From positions 62,001 to 126,000 of the forward strand of contig OY365815.1 in assembly GCA_959347315.1 (NCBI GenBank): DNA of 64,000 nucleotides, written 5' to 3'. The notes under the pieces were generated by a model, which worked only from the letters and a program-made list of their open reading frames with translations, was not told the DNA's origin and made no database searches. This DNA comes from Bimastos eiseni. Taxonomy: Eukaryota > Annelida > Clitellata > Crassiclitellata > Lumbricidae. Shown here one piece after another: positions 1 through 10,399 of the stretch (position 1 is the stretch's first letter; each line of letters starts with the position of its first letter). Made by a program: the position numbers and the translations under genes.

Positions 1-525
1 TCTATGCGCATATTTTATGAATGGAAGAAATTCCTCATGCAAGATAATAATACACTGCAGCATTACCGCATAATACCAGCCCACTCTAGAAATAGGAACC
101 TAAAAGAATTACTAGCTCCACGTAAAAATAAGCCTATAAAACACACGCAAAATACTAACATAGGTTCAAACAAATGTAACACACCTTCATGCACACAATC
201 ATGCCCATACGCAACAGTCTCCAAAACATACTCAAGCACATACACACGCCGCAAGTACACCATAATCAAGCGACTAGGCTGCCAAGGCACTAACACAATC
301 TACCTAATAACTTGTAGCGCCTGCAACGAACAATATATAGACCACACACAAGGCAATGCAGTAGAAGGCCTATGAGAACACATCCACAATATAACGAATC
401 AGCATAATAACCCACTAGCAAACCACTTCAACTCAAACAACCACTCACTAGAAAATGTTACAGTTATGCCAACAGTCACTGTTGCTGCATTAGAAATGGC
501 TCTTTTCAGGCCAACAGTAATATAA
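1..525 (+). repeat. Monomer M0, left partial (linker and EN only)
   Basis: Cut by the window edge. It has the ELL-containing linker, as in M7 and M10, but also the EN TGA stop usually found in EN-B units, so it is a mosaic. Confidence 0.9.
4..375 (+). pseudogene. PLE EN, M0, truncated
   Basis: EN-C type linker with ELL. The Leu150 codon is TGA. AATGCA replaces AAAGCA just before it (Lys144 to Asn), a private change. Confidence 0.78.
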
Positions 526-2265
526 TAGGTAGGCCTTCTGTGGGTTATTACGCTTATTTGTTATATTGTGGATGTGTTCTAATAGGCCTTCTATTCGTCC
601 TCATCAAACTCAGCAGCATCGGCACTGCATCGTCGTCATCATCATCCTCACCATCATCATCATCATCATCATCATCATAATCATTATCATCATCATCATC
701 ACCACCACCCCAACCATTACCGCCATGATCACATCCACCAGCACCAATATCATTAGCATCATCAGACCTCACCCGCCATCTGTGATTCTCCCATCAACGA
801 ACTGTGCCCGTGCTCAACAATCACCTCGTGACTCGACACCTAACCCTGACCCTGACCCTAGGCCCTGGCCAACAAACATCCATCATACATTCAGGACGCC
901 TATGACTTCATATACAGAATCAGAGACACTACAATAAAACCAAACTATATCTTAGTCACAGGTGATGTCACAGCATTATATACAGATATGAACGTAGATA
1001 GAACCATCACTACTGTAAAAGAATTCTTCCGTAAAAATCCAAAAACTAACAGACCAGACGCTGAACTCTTAGAACTCCTGGAAATAGCAATGAAAACTGA
1101 TGACTTCTCCTTCTGCAACAAACTCTTCCCACAAATGTTTGGGACAGCTATGAGGGAAGAACCTTTGCGCGTTACTTAGCAAACATGTACCTGGTAGAAT
1201 TTGACCAAAAAGCAATGGAGGCCTTCCACATTCACCCACTTGACTTCTTCCGGTTTCTTGACGATATCTCCTTCATATGACCCGGTACTGTCGAGGAGCT
1301 AAAACAATATGAGGCATTTCTAAATTCTTTAATCACTGACATTACAGTAACCTTAACATACAATTACACTGAAATATTAACTTCCTTGACACAACGACTT
1401 CTAGATACACAGTCCAGGACAGGACTACACTGCCGACGAGAGTTTATTTTAAACAGACAGACACGCACCATTTACTGCACAGCTCATCATTCCATCCCAA
1501 ACACACATTCACTGGCATTCTGAAATCCCAAATTTTAAGATTTAAGAGATTATCTTCATTTAATTTAGAACGGACTTCGACTACTCATGTAAGACACTAT
1601 TTGACAGTCCGATACACAGAGGATATATAGCAAACGACTACTAAGTGAAACTAAGACTAACTCATGGACCAGACGTGAAAAGAGTCCTAAAACTAAGAAC
1701 ACCGATAACAATCTCCTCCCTCCCAGTAGTCATTCCGTACAACCCACTATCTATGCGCATATTATATGAATGGAAGAAATTCCTCATGCAAGATAATAAT
1801 ACACTGCAGCATTACCGCATAATACCAGCCCACTCTAGAAATAGGAACCTAAAAGCTCCACGTAAAAATAAGCCTATAAAACACACGCAAAATACTAACA
1901 TAGGTTCAAACAAATGTAACACACCTTCATGCACACAATCATGCCCATACGCAACAGTCTCCAAAACATACTCAACCACATACACACGCCGCAAGTACAC
2001 CATAATCAAGCGACTAGGCTGCCAAGGCACTAACACAATCTACCTAATAACTTGTAGCGCCTGCAACGAACAATACATAGACCACACACAAGGCAAAGTA
2101 GTAGAAGGCCTATGAGAACACATCCACAATATAACGAATCAGCATAATAACCCACTAGCAAACCACTTCAACTCAAACAACCACTCACTAGAAAATGTTA
2201 CAGTTATGCCAACAGTCACTGTTGCTGCATTAGAAATGGCTCTTTTCAGGCCAACAGTAATATAA
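526..2265 (+). repeat. Monomer M1, 1,740 bp
   Basis: Front type A; trinucleotide tract 631-709. RT part 1 is open at 862-1179. RT part 2 is broken by TGA at 1278-1280 (TGG in open copies) and by the 2-nt insertion about 95 nt later. Private changes near 1365 and at 1434 (C) are not seen in other units. Confidence 0.93.
1645..2115 (+). pseudogene. PLE EN, M1 (EN-B, TGA)
   Basis: EN-B type: Leu for Phe30 (ATATTATAT) and a 9-nt in-frame deletion that removes ELL at 61-63. TGA at residue 150 ends the frame within the left inverted-repeat arm. Confidence 0.78.
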
Positions 2266-2370
2266 TAGGTAGGCTTTCTGTGGGTTATTACGCTTATTTG
2301 TTATATTGTGGATGTGTTCTAATAGGCGTTCTATTCGTCCTCATCAAACTCAGCAGCATCGGCACTGCAT

Positions 2371-2449
2371 CGTCGTCATCATCATCCTCACCATCATCAT
2401 CATCATCATCATCATCATAATCATCATCATCATCATCATCACCACCACC
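2371..2449. repeat. CAT/TCA trinucleotide microsatellite of M2
   Basis: The tract is CGTCGT, then TCA/CAT repeats with one CCTCAC and one TAATCA interruption, ending in CACCACCACC. Across the array its length is 67, 73, 79, 82, 85 or 88 bp, always differing by multiples of 3, and this explains most of the monomer length variation. M23 has an extra CACCAT and a CAGAATC interruption, seen nowhere else. Confidence 0.95.
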
Positions 2450-2578
2450 CCAGCCATTACCGCCATGATCACATCCACCAGCACCATTATCATATGCATC
2501 ATCAGACCTCACCCGCCATCTGTGATTCTCCCACCAACGAACTGTGCCCGTGCTCAACAATCACCTCGTGACTCGACA

Positions 2579-2601
2579 CCTAACCCTGACCCTGACCCTA
2601 G
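2579..2601 (-). other. Telomere-like hexamer block
   Basis: Read on the minus strand this is about four hexamers: a TAGGG unit, two TCAGGG units and a TTAGG unit. On the + strand its TAA, TGA, TGA and TAG lie in the RT frame and close that frame directly before RT part 1. The block is conserved in all units with small changes: CGCTGA in M5, and CCATAG in M7, M10, M24, M27 and M33. It may be a captured telomeric fragment or a chance low-complexity relic. Confidence 0.55.
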
Positions 2602-2919
2602 GCCCTGGCCAACAAACATCCATCATACATTAAGGACGCATATGACTTCATAAACAGAATCAGAGACACCACAATAAAACCACACTATATCTTAGTCACA
2701 GGTGATGTAACAGCATTATATACAGATATGAACGTAGATAGAACCATCACTACTGTAAAAGAATTCTTCCGTAAAAATCCAAAAACCAACAGACTAGACG
2801 CTGAACTCTTAGAACTCCTGGAAATAGCAATGAAAACTGATGACTTCTCCTTCTGCAACAAACTCTTCCCACAAATGTTTCGGACAGCTATGAGGGAAGA
2901 ACCATTGCACGTAACTTAG
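2602..2919 (+). pseudogene. PLE reverse transcriptase part 1 (motif A to motif B), reference copy M2
   Basis: The frame is open for 105 codons after an in-frame TAG, and there is no genuine start codon. Residues 7-16 (PSYI-DAYDF) match the pre-motif-A helix of PLE RTs. Motif A is V-T-G-D-V at about 32-36 with the metal-binding Asp at 35, followed by ALYT. Motif B begins GTAM-like at 94-97 (here RTAM). The frame then ends at TAG because every copy lacks one base in motif B, and homology resumes in another frame at 2925. RT fingers motifs and the PLE N-terminus are missing. In an intact element this part would help form the RNA-dependent DNA polymerase palm used for target-primed reverse transcription. 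Confidence 0.8.
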
Positions 2920-2924
2920 CAAAC

Positions 2925-3380
2925 ATGTACCTGTTAGAATTTGACCAAAAAGCAATGGAGGCCTTCCACATTCACCCACTTGACTTCTTCCGGATTCTTG
3001 ACGATATCTCCTTTATATGGCCCGGTACTGTCGAGGAGCTAAAACAATATGAGGCATTTCTAAATTCTTTAATCCCTGACATTACAGTAACCTTAACATA
3101 CAATGACACTGATATTAACTTCCTTGACACAACGATTTCTAGATACACAGACCAGGACAGGACTACACTGCAGACGAGAGTTTATTTTAAACAGACAGAC
3201 ACGCACCAATTACTGCACAGCTCATCATTCCATCCCAAACACACATTCACTACCATTCTGAAATGGCAAATTTTAAGATTTAAGAGATTATCTTCATTTA
3301 ATTTAGAACGAACTTCGATTACTCATGTAAGACACTATTTGACAGTCCGATACACAGAGGATATAGCAAACGACTACTAA
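2925..3380 (+). pseudogene. PLE reverse transcriptase part 2 (motif C, thumb), M2, open
   Basis: This 151-codon frame continues the RT after the shared frameshift. Motif C is R-I-L-D-D-I with the catalytic LDD at residues 25-27. NFLDT at 65-69, a K-x-T-D-T-H motif at 89-94, HP at 103-104 and Q-I-L-R-F-K-R at 115-121 are typical of the PLE palm and thumb. The frame ends at TAA (3378-3380) and would continue in the same phase into the linker and EN. Only one stop codon therefore separates RT part 2 from EN in this unit, unlike most others, where a 2-nt insertion (GATATATAG) shifts the frame. Part 2 of M2 is one of ten open copies. Confidence 0.8.
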
Positions 3381-3410
3381 GGGAAACTAAGACCAACACA
3401 TGGACCAGAC

Positions 3411-4010
3411 GTGAAAAGAGTCCTAAAACTAAGAACACCGATAACAAACTCCTCCCTCCCAGTAGTCATTCCGTACAACCCACTATCTATGCGCATATTT
3501 TATGAATGGAAGAAATTCCTCATGCAAGATAATAATACACTGCAGCATTACCGCATAATACCAGCCCACTCTAGAAATAGGAACCTAAAAGAATTACTAG
3601 CTCCACGTAAAAATAAGCCTATAAAACACACGCAAAATACTAACATAGGTTCAAACAAATGTAACACACCTTCATGCACACAATCATGCCCATACGCAAC
3701 AGTCTCCAAAACATACTCAACCACATACACACGCCGCAAGTACACCATAATCAAGCGACAAGGCTGCCAAGGCACTAACACAATCTACCTAATAACTTGT
3801 AGCGCCTGCAACGAACAATATATAGACCACACACAAGGCAAAGCAGTAGAAGGCCTATTAGAACACATCCACAATATAACGAATCAGCATAATAACCCAC
3901 TAGCAAACCACTTCAACTCAAACAACCACTCACTAGAAAATGTTACAGTTATGCCAACAGTCACTGTTGCTGCATTAGAAATGGCTCTTTTCAGGCCAAC
4001 AGTAATATAA
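3411..4010 (+). pseudogene. PLE linker plus GIY-YIG endonuclease, reference copy M2 (EN-C)
   Basis: This 199-codon frame is read from a GTG; the phase is open 30 nt further upstream and no ATG start is plausible. The linker (about 1-80) contains PYNP at 21-24 and the RNRNLKELL block at 55-63, typical of PLE and GIY-YIG proteins. A cysteine cluster (C84, C89, C93) comes next. The EN core follows: TIY at 124-126 in place of GIY, CxxC at 130-133, YID at 137-139 in place of YIG, EH at 151-152, HF at 167-168 and H173. The GIY and YIG glycines and the usual Arg after YIG are absent, so nicking activity is unlikely. In PLEs this domain makes the target-site nick. Residue numbers given here are used for the other EN entries. 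Confidence 0.8.
3846..3901 (+). repeat. Inverted repeat, left arm (inside EN of M2)
   Basis: These 56 nt lie within the EN reading frame (about residues 145-164 of the 199-codon frame) and pair with 4024-4079 with four internal mismatches. The longest perfect stretch is about 27 nt here. In every monomer the left arm begins 164 nt before the last base of the EN stop codon. Confidence 0.9.
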
Positions 4011-4023
4011 TAGGTAGGCCTTC

Positions 4024-4079
4024 TGTGGGTTATTACGCTTATTTGTTATATTGTGGATGTGTTCTAATAGGCGTTCTAT
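4024..4079 (-). repeat. Inverted repeat, right arm (start of M3)
   Basis: This is the reverse complement of the EN segment 3846-3901, placed 14 nt after the EN stop with a loop of about 122 nt. The 10-mer TAGGCCTTCT occurs at the left edge of this arm and, in front type A units such as 583-592, also at its right end. The arm is therefore flanked by a short direct repeat. The structure fits an inverted, truncated second EN copy joined during insertion, as is common at PLE termini. The same arm begins 14 nt after the EN stop in all units. Confidence 0.9.
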
Positions 4080-4166
4080 TCGTCCTCATCAAACTCAGCA
4101 GCATGGGCACTGCATCGTCGTCATCATCATCCTCACCATCATCATCATCATCATCATCATCATCAT

Positions 4167-4198
<32 letters not shown>

Positions 4199-4678
4199 CC
4201 ACCCCAACCATTACCGCCATGCTCACATCCACCAGCACCATTATCATATGCATCATCAGACCTCACCCGCCATCTGTGATTCTCCCATCAACGAACTGTG
4301 CCCGTGCTCAACAATCACCTCGTGATTCGACGCCTAACCCTGACCCTGACCCTAGGCCCTGGCCAACAAACATCCATCATACATTAAGGACGCATATGAC
4401 TTCATAAACAGAATCAGAGACCCCACAATAAAACCACACTATATCTTAGTCACAGGTGATGTAACAGCATTACATACAGATATGAACGTAGATAGAACCA
4501 TCACTACTGTAAAAGAATTCTTCCGTAAAAATCCAAAAACCAACAGACTAGACGCTGAACTCTTAGAACTCCTGGAAATAGCAATGAAAACTGATGACTT
4601 CTCCTTCTGCAACAAACTCTTCCCACAAATGTTTCGGACAGCTATGAGGGAAGAACCATTGCACGTAACTTAGCAAAC

Positions 4679-5122
4679 ATGTACCTGGTCGAATTTGACC
4701 AAAAAGCAATGGAGGCCTTCCACATTCACCCACTTGACTTTTTCAGGTTTCTTGACGATATCTTCTTCATATGGCCCGGTACTGTCGAGGAGCTAAAACA
4801 ATATGAGGCATTTCTAAATTCTTTAATCCCTGACATTACAGTAACCTTAACATACAATGACACTGAAATTAACTTCCTTGACACAACGATTTCTAGATAC
4901 ACAGACCAGGACAGGACTACACTGCAGACGAGAGTTTATTTTAAACAGACAGACACGCACCAATTACTGCACAGGTCATCATTCCATCCCAAACACACAT
5001 TCACTGGCATTCTGAAATCCCAAATTTTAAGATTTAAGAGATTATCTTCATTTAATTTAGAACGGACTTCGATTACTCATGTAAGACACTATTTGACAGT
5101 CCGTTACACAGAGGATATATAG
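4679..5122 (+). pseudogene. PLE RT part 2, M3, open (147 codons)
   Basis: Motif C reads R-F-L-D-D-I-F, the commoner PLE form, and the thumb has SQILRFKR. The frame ends at TAG in GATATATAG, the 2-nt insertion form, so it is out of phase with EN. Confidence 0.8.
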
Positions 5123-5166
5123 CAAACGACTACTAAGGGAAACTAAGACTAACACATGGACCAGAC

Positions 5167-5766
5167 GTGAAAAGAGTCCTAAAACTAAGAACACCGATAA
5201 CAATCTCCTCCCTCCCAGTAGTCATTCCGTACAACCCACTATCTATGCGCATATTTTATGAATGGAAGAAAATCCTCATGCAAGATAATAATACACTGCA
5301 GCATTACCGCATAATACCAGCCCACTCTAGAAATAGGAACCTAAAAGAATTACTAGCTCCATGTAAAAATAAGCCTATAAAACCCACGCAAAATACTAAC
5401 ATAGGTTCAAACAAATGTAACACACCTTCATGCACACAATCATGCCCATACATAACAGTCTCCAAAACATACTCAAGCACATACACACGCCGCAAGTACA
5501 CCATAATCAAGCGACTAGGCTGCCAAGGCACTAACACAATCTGCCTAATAACTTGTAGCGCCTGCAACGAACAATACATAGACCACACACAAGGCAAAGT
5601 AGTAGAAGGCCTATTAGAACACATCCACAATATAACGAATCAGCATAATAACCCACTAGCAAACCACTTCAACTCAAACAACCACTCACTAGAAAATGTT
5701 ACAGTTATGCCAACAGTCACTGTTGCTGCATTAGAAATGGCTCTTTTCAGGCCAACAGTAATATAA
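5167..5766 (+). pseudogene. PLE EN, M3 (EN-D)
   Basis: EN-D type: ILMQ, APCK, PTQ and ITVS markers. The GIY tyrosine (Tyr126) is Cys (TGC), so even this remnant catalytic residue is lost. The frame is open to TAA. Confidence 0.78.
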
Positions 5767-7506
5767 TAGGTAGGCCTTCTGTGGGTTATTACGCTTATTT
5801 GTTATATTGTGGATGTGTCCTAATAGGCCTTCTATTCGTCCTCATCAAACTCAGCAGCATCGGCACTGCATCGTCGTCATCATCATCCTGACCATCATCA
5901 TCATCATCATCATCATCATAATCATTATCATCATCATCATCACCACCACCCCAACCATTACCGCCATGATCACATCCACCAGCACCAATATCATTAGCAT
6001 CATCAGACCTCACCCGCCATCTGTGATTCTCCCATCAACGAACTGTGCCCGTGCTCAACAATCACCTCGTGACTCGACACCTAACCCTGACCCTGACCCT
6101 AGGCCCTGGCCAACAAACATCCATCATACATTCAGGACGCCTATGACTTCATATACAGAATCAGAGACACTACAATAAAACCAAACTATATCTTAGTCAC
6201 AGGTGATGTCACAGCATTATATACAGATATGAACGTAGATAGAACCATCACTACTGTAAAAGAATTCTTCCGTAAAAATCCAAAAACTAACAGACCAGAC
6301 GCTGAACTCTTAGAACTCCTGGAAATAGCAATGAAAACTGATGACTTCTCCTTCTGCAACAAACTCTTCCCACAAATGTTTGGGACAGCTATGAGGGAAG
6401 AACCTTTGCACGTTACTTAGCAAACATGTACCTGGTAGAATTTGACCAAAAAGCAATGGAGGCCTTCCACATTCACCCACTTGACTTCTTCCGGTTTCTT
6501 GACGATATCTCCTTCATATGACCCGGTACTGTCGAGGAGCTAAAACAATATGAGGCATTTCTAAATTCTTTAATCACTGACATTACAGTAACCTTAACAT
6601 ACAATGACACTGAAATATTAACTTCCTTGACACAACGACTTCTAGATACACAGTCCAGGACAGGACTACACTGCAGACGAGAGTTTATTTTAAACAGACA
6701 GACACGCACCATTTACTGCACAGCTCATCATTCCATCCCAAACACACATTCACTGGCATTCTGAAATCCCAAATTTTAAGATTTAAGAGATTATCTTCAT
6801 TTAATTTAGAACGGACTTCGATTACTCATGTAAGACACTATTTGACAGTCCGATACACAGAGGATATATAGCAAACGACTACTAAGTGAAACTAAGACTA
6901 ACTCATGGACCAGACGTGAAAAGAGTCCTAAAACTAAGAACACCGATAACAATCTCCTCCCTCCCAGTAGTCATTCCGTACAACCCACTATCTATGCGCA
7001 TATTATATGAATGGAAGAAATTCCTCATGCAAGATAATAATACACTGCAGCATTACCGCATAATACCAGCCCACTCTAGAAATAGGAACCTAAAAGCTCC
7101 ACGTAAAAATAAGCCTATAAAACACACGCAAAATACTAACATAGGTTCAAACAAATGTAACACACCTTCATGCACACAATCATGCCCATACGCAACAGTC
7201 TCCAAAACATACTCAACCACATACACACGCCGCAAGTACACCATAATCAAGCGACTAGGCTGCCAAGGCACTAACACAATCTACCTAATAACTTGTAGCG
7301 CCTGCAACGAACAATACATAGACCACACACAAGGCAAAGTAGTAGAAGGCCTATGAGAACACATCCACAATATAACGAATCAGCATAATAACCCACTAGC
7401 AAACCACTTCAACTCAAACAACCACTCACTAGAAAATGTTACAGTTATGCCAACAGTCACTGTTGCTGCATTAGAAATGGCTCTTTTCAGGCCAACAGTA
7501 ATATAA
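5767..7506 (+). repeat. Monomer M4, 1,740 bp
   Basis: Front type A with the GTGTCC arm variant; tract 5872-5950 with a private CCTGAC. RT part 1 is open at 6103-6420. RT part 2 has TGA at 6519-6521 plus the 2-nt insertion. Confidence 0.93.
6886..7356 (+). pseudogene. PLE EN, M4 (EN-B, TGA)
   Basis: Same translation as M1, with TGA at residue 150. Confidence 0.78.
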
Positions 7507-9246
7507 TAGGTAGGCCTTCTGTGGGTTATTACGCTTATTTGTTATATTGTGGATGTGTCCTAATAGGCCTTCTATTCGTCCTCATCAAACTCAGCAGCAT
7601 CGGCACTGCATCGTCGTCATCATCATCCTCACCATCATCATCATCATCATCATCATCATAATCATCATCATCATCATCATCACCACCACCCCAACCATTA
7701 CCGCCATGATCACATCCACCAGCACCAATATCATTAGCATCATCAGACCTCACCCGCCATCTGTGATTCTCCCATCAACGAACTGTGCCCGTGCTCAACA
7801 ATCACCTCGTGACTCGACACCTAACCCTGACGCTGACCCTAGGCCCTGGCCAACAAACATCCATCATACATTCAGGACGCCTATGACTTCATATACAGAA
7901 TCAGAGACACTACAATAAAACCAAACTATATCTTAGTCACAGGTGATGTCACAGCATTATATACAGATATGAACGTAGATAGAACCATCACTACTGTAAA
8001 AGAATTCTTCCGTAAAAATCCAAAAACTAACAGACCAGACGCTGAACTCTTAGAACTCCTGGAAATAGCAATGAAAACTGATGACTTCTCCTTCTGCAAC
8101 AAACTCTTCCCACAAATGTTTGGGACAGCTATGAGGGAAGAACCTTTGCGCGTTACTTAGCAAACATGTACCTGGTAGAATTTGACCAAAAAGCAATGGA
8201 GGCCTTCCACATTCACCCACTTGACTTCTTCCGGTTTCTTGACGATATCTCCTTCATATGACCCGGTACTGTCGAGGAGCTAAAACAATATGAGGCATTT
8301 CTAAATTCTTTAATCACTGACATTACAGTAACCTTAACATACAATGACACTGAAATATTAACTTCCTTGACACAACGACTTCTAGATACACAGTCCAGGA
8401 CAGGACTACACTGCAGACGAGAGTTTATTTTAAACAGACAGACACGCACCATTTACTGCACAGCTCATCATTCCATCCCAAACACACATTCACTGGCATT
8501 CTGAAATCCCAAATTTTAAGATTTAAGAGATTATCTTCATTTAATTTAGAACGGACTTCGACTACTCATGTAAGACACTATTTGACAGTCCGATACACAG
8601 AGGATATATAGCAAACGACTACTAAGTGAAACTAAGACTAACTCATGGACCAGACGTGAAAAGAGTCCTAAAACTAAGAACACCGATAACAATCTCCTCC
8701 CTCCCAGTAGTCATTCCGTACAACCCACTATCTATGCGCATATTATATGAATGGAAGAAATTCCTCATGCAAGATAATAATACACTGCAGCATTACCGCA
8801 TAATACCAGCCCACTCTAGAAATAGGAACCTAAAAGCTCCACGTAAAAATAAGCCTATAAAACACACGCAAAATACTAACATAGGTTCAAACAAATGTAA
8901 CACACCTTCATGCACACAATCATGCCCATACGCAACAGTCTCCAAAACATACTCAACCACATACACACGCCGCAAGTACACCATAATCAAGCGACTAGGC
9001 TGCCAAGGCACTAACACAATCTACCTAATAACTTGTAGCGCCTGCAACGAACAATATATAGACCACACACAAGGCAAAGCAGTAGAAGGCCTATTAGAAC
9101 ACATCCACAATATAACGAATCAGCATAATAACCCACTAGCAAACCACTTCAACTCAAACAACCACTCACTAGAAAATGTTACAGTTATGCCAACAGTCAC
9201 TGTTGCTGCATTAGAAATGGCTCTTTTCAGGCCAACAGTAATATAA
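7507..9246 (+). repeat. Monomer M5, 1,740 bp
   Basis: Front type A; tract 7612-7690. RT part 1 is open at 7843-8160, preceded by a private CGCTGA in the telomere-like block. RT part 2 has TGA at 8259-8261 plus the insertion. Confidence 0.93.
8626..9246 (+). pseudogene. PLE EN, M5 (EN-B, open)
   Basis: EN-B linker with the 9-nt deletion, but the 3' half has AAAGCA and TTA at residue 150 as in EN-C. It is open for 206 codons and mosaic. Confidence 0.78.
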
Positions 9247-9911
9247 TAGGTAGGCTTTCTGTGGGTTATTACGCTTATTTGTTATATTGTGGATGTGTTC
9301 TAATAGGCGTTCTATTCGTCCTCATCAAACTCAGCAGCATCGGCACTGCATCGTCGTCATCATCATCCTCACCATCATCATCATCATCATCATCATCATA
9401 ATCATCATCATCATCATCATCATCATCACCACCACCCCAGCCATTACCGCCATGATCACATCCACCAGCACCATTATCATATGTATCATCAGACCTCACC
9501 CGCCATCTGTGATTCTCCCACCAACGAACTGTGCCCGTGCTCAACAATCACCTCGTGATTCGACACCTAACCCTGACCCTGACCCTAGGCCCTGGCCAAC
9601 AAACATCCATCATACATTCAGGACGCCTATGACCTCATAAACAGAATCAGAGACACTACAATAAAACCACACTATATCTTAGTCACAGGTGATGTCACAG
9701 CATTATATACAGATATGAACGTAGATAGAACCATCACTACTGTAAAAGAATTCTTCCGTAAAAATCCAAAAACTAACAGACTAGACGCTGAACTCTTAGA
9801 ACTCCTGGAAATAGCAATGAAAACTGATGACTTCTCCTTCTGCAACAAACTCTTCCCACAAATGTTTGGGACAGCTATGGGGGAAGAACCTTTGCACGTG
9901 ACTTAGCAAAC

Positions 9912-10355
9912 ATGTACCTGGTAGAATTTGACCAAAAAGCAATGGAGGCCTTCCACATTCACCCACTTGACTTTTTCAGGTTTCTTGACGATATCTTCTT
10001 CATATGGCCCGGTACTGTCGAGGAGCTAAAACAATATGAGGCATTTATAAATTCTTTAATCCCTGACATTACAGTAACCTTAACATACAATGACACTGAA
10101 ATTAACTTCCTTGACACAACGATTTCTAGATACACAGACCAGGACAGGACTACACTGCAGACGAGAGTTTATTTTAAACAGACAGACACGCACCAATTAC
10201 TGCACAGCTCATCATTCCATCCCAAACACACATTCACTGGCATTCTGAAATCCCAAATTTTAAGATTTAAGAGATTATCTTCATTTAATTTAGAACGGAC
10301 TTCGATTACTCATGTAAGACACTATTTGACAGTCCGTTACACAGAGGATATATAG
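9912..10355 (+). pseudogene. PLE RT part 2, M6, open
   Basis: Same type as M3 but with Ile for Leu at residue 46 (TTTATAAAT), a marker shared with M9, M15 and M16. Confidence 0.8.
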
Positions 10356-10399
10356 CAAACGACTACTAAGGGAAACTAAGACTAACACATGGACCAGAC

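Larger units (their letters stand above)
2266..2601 (+). repeat. Non-coding spacer of the reference monomer M2
   Basis: This is the only part of the unit over 300 bp without PLE protein homology. In order it holds the inverted-repeat right arm (2279-2334), a short linker rich in CAT/CAG triplets, the CAT/TCA tract (2371-2449), about 130 bp of unrecognised sequence, and the telomere-like motif (2579-2601). Long translations here are runs of Ile, Asp or Ser produced by the trinucleotide repeat and are not evidence of genes. The equivalent spacer precedes RT part 1 in every monomer. Confidence 0.85.
2266..4010 (+). repeat. Monomer M2, 1,745 bp (reference unit)
   Basis: Front type B; tract 2371-2449. 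RT part 1 at 2602-2919 and part 2 at 2925-3380 are both open. The short GATATAGC form keeps part 2 and EN in one phase. Its parts are annotated separately. Confidence 0.93.
4011..5766 (+). repeat. Monomer M3, 1,756 bp
   Basis: Front type B with ATGGGCAC; tract 4116-4203 (88 bp). This front is shared with M22 and M32. RT part 1 is open at 4356-4673 and part 2 at 4679-5122. Confidence 0.93.

Noticed and set aside
745..775. Minus-strand CTGATGA near the spacer as a second hammerhead candidate
   Set aside because: No matching GAAA and no stem II found by eye in the following bases.
554..937. Long translated frames rich in Asp (minus strand) or Ile (plus strand) over the CAT/TCA tract, repeated in every unit
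   Set aside because: They are translations of the trinucleotide repeat and its flanks, have no family resemblance, and change length with the microsatellite.
930..945. AATAAA as a polyadenylation signal
   Set aside because: It lies inside the RT coding frame upstream of the motif A Asp and is explained by the coding sequence.
1098..1130. CTGATGA resembling a hammerhead ribozyme core, since PLEs can carry such ribozymes
   Set aside because: No GAAA core partner with a stem between was found nearby, and the sequence encodes conserved RT residues. A covariance-model search would settle it.
1150..1200. Programmed ribosomal frameshift between RT part 1 and part 2
   Set aside because: No slippery heptamer is visible. 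Further stops and frameshifts downstream, and the missing N-terminus, fit plain decay.
1270..1285. Reassigned stop codon (TGA as Trp)
   Set aside because: Open copies have TGG here, but TGA also replaces Leu in EN, and TAA and TAG replace Glu and Tyr elsewhere. Ordinary nonsense mutations explain all of these.
5304..5630. 108-codon minus-strand frame opposite the EN
   Set aside because: It is antisense to the linker and EN. Its start resembles a plus-strand frame only because of the inverted repeat.
6473..6712. 79-codon minus-strand frame opposite RT part 2, repeated in many units
   Set aside because: It is antisense to clear RT homology and present only in the TGA plus insertion subtype, so it is a shadow frame.
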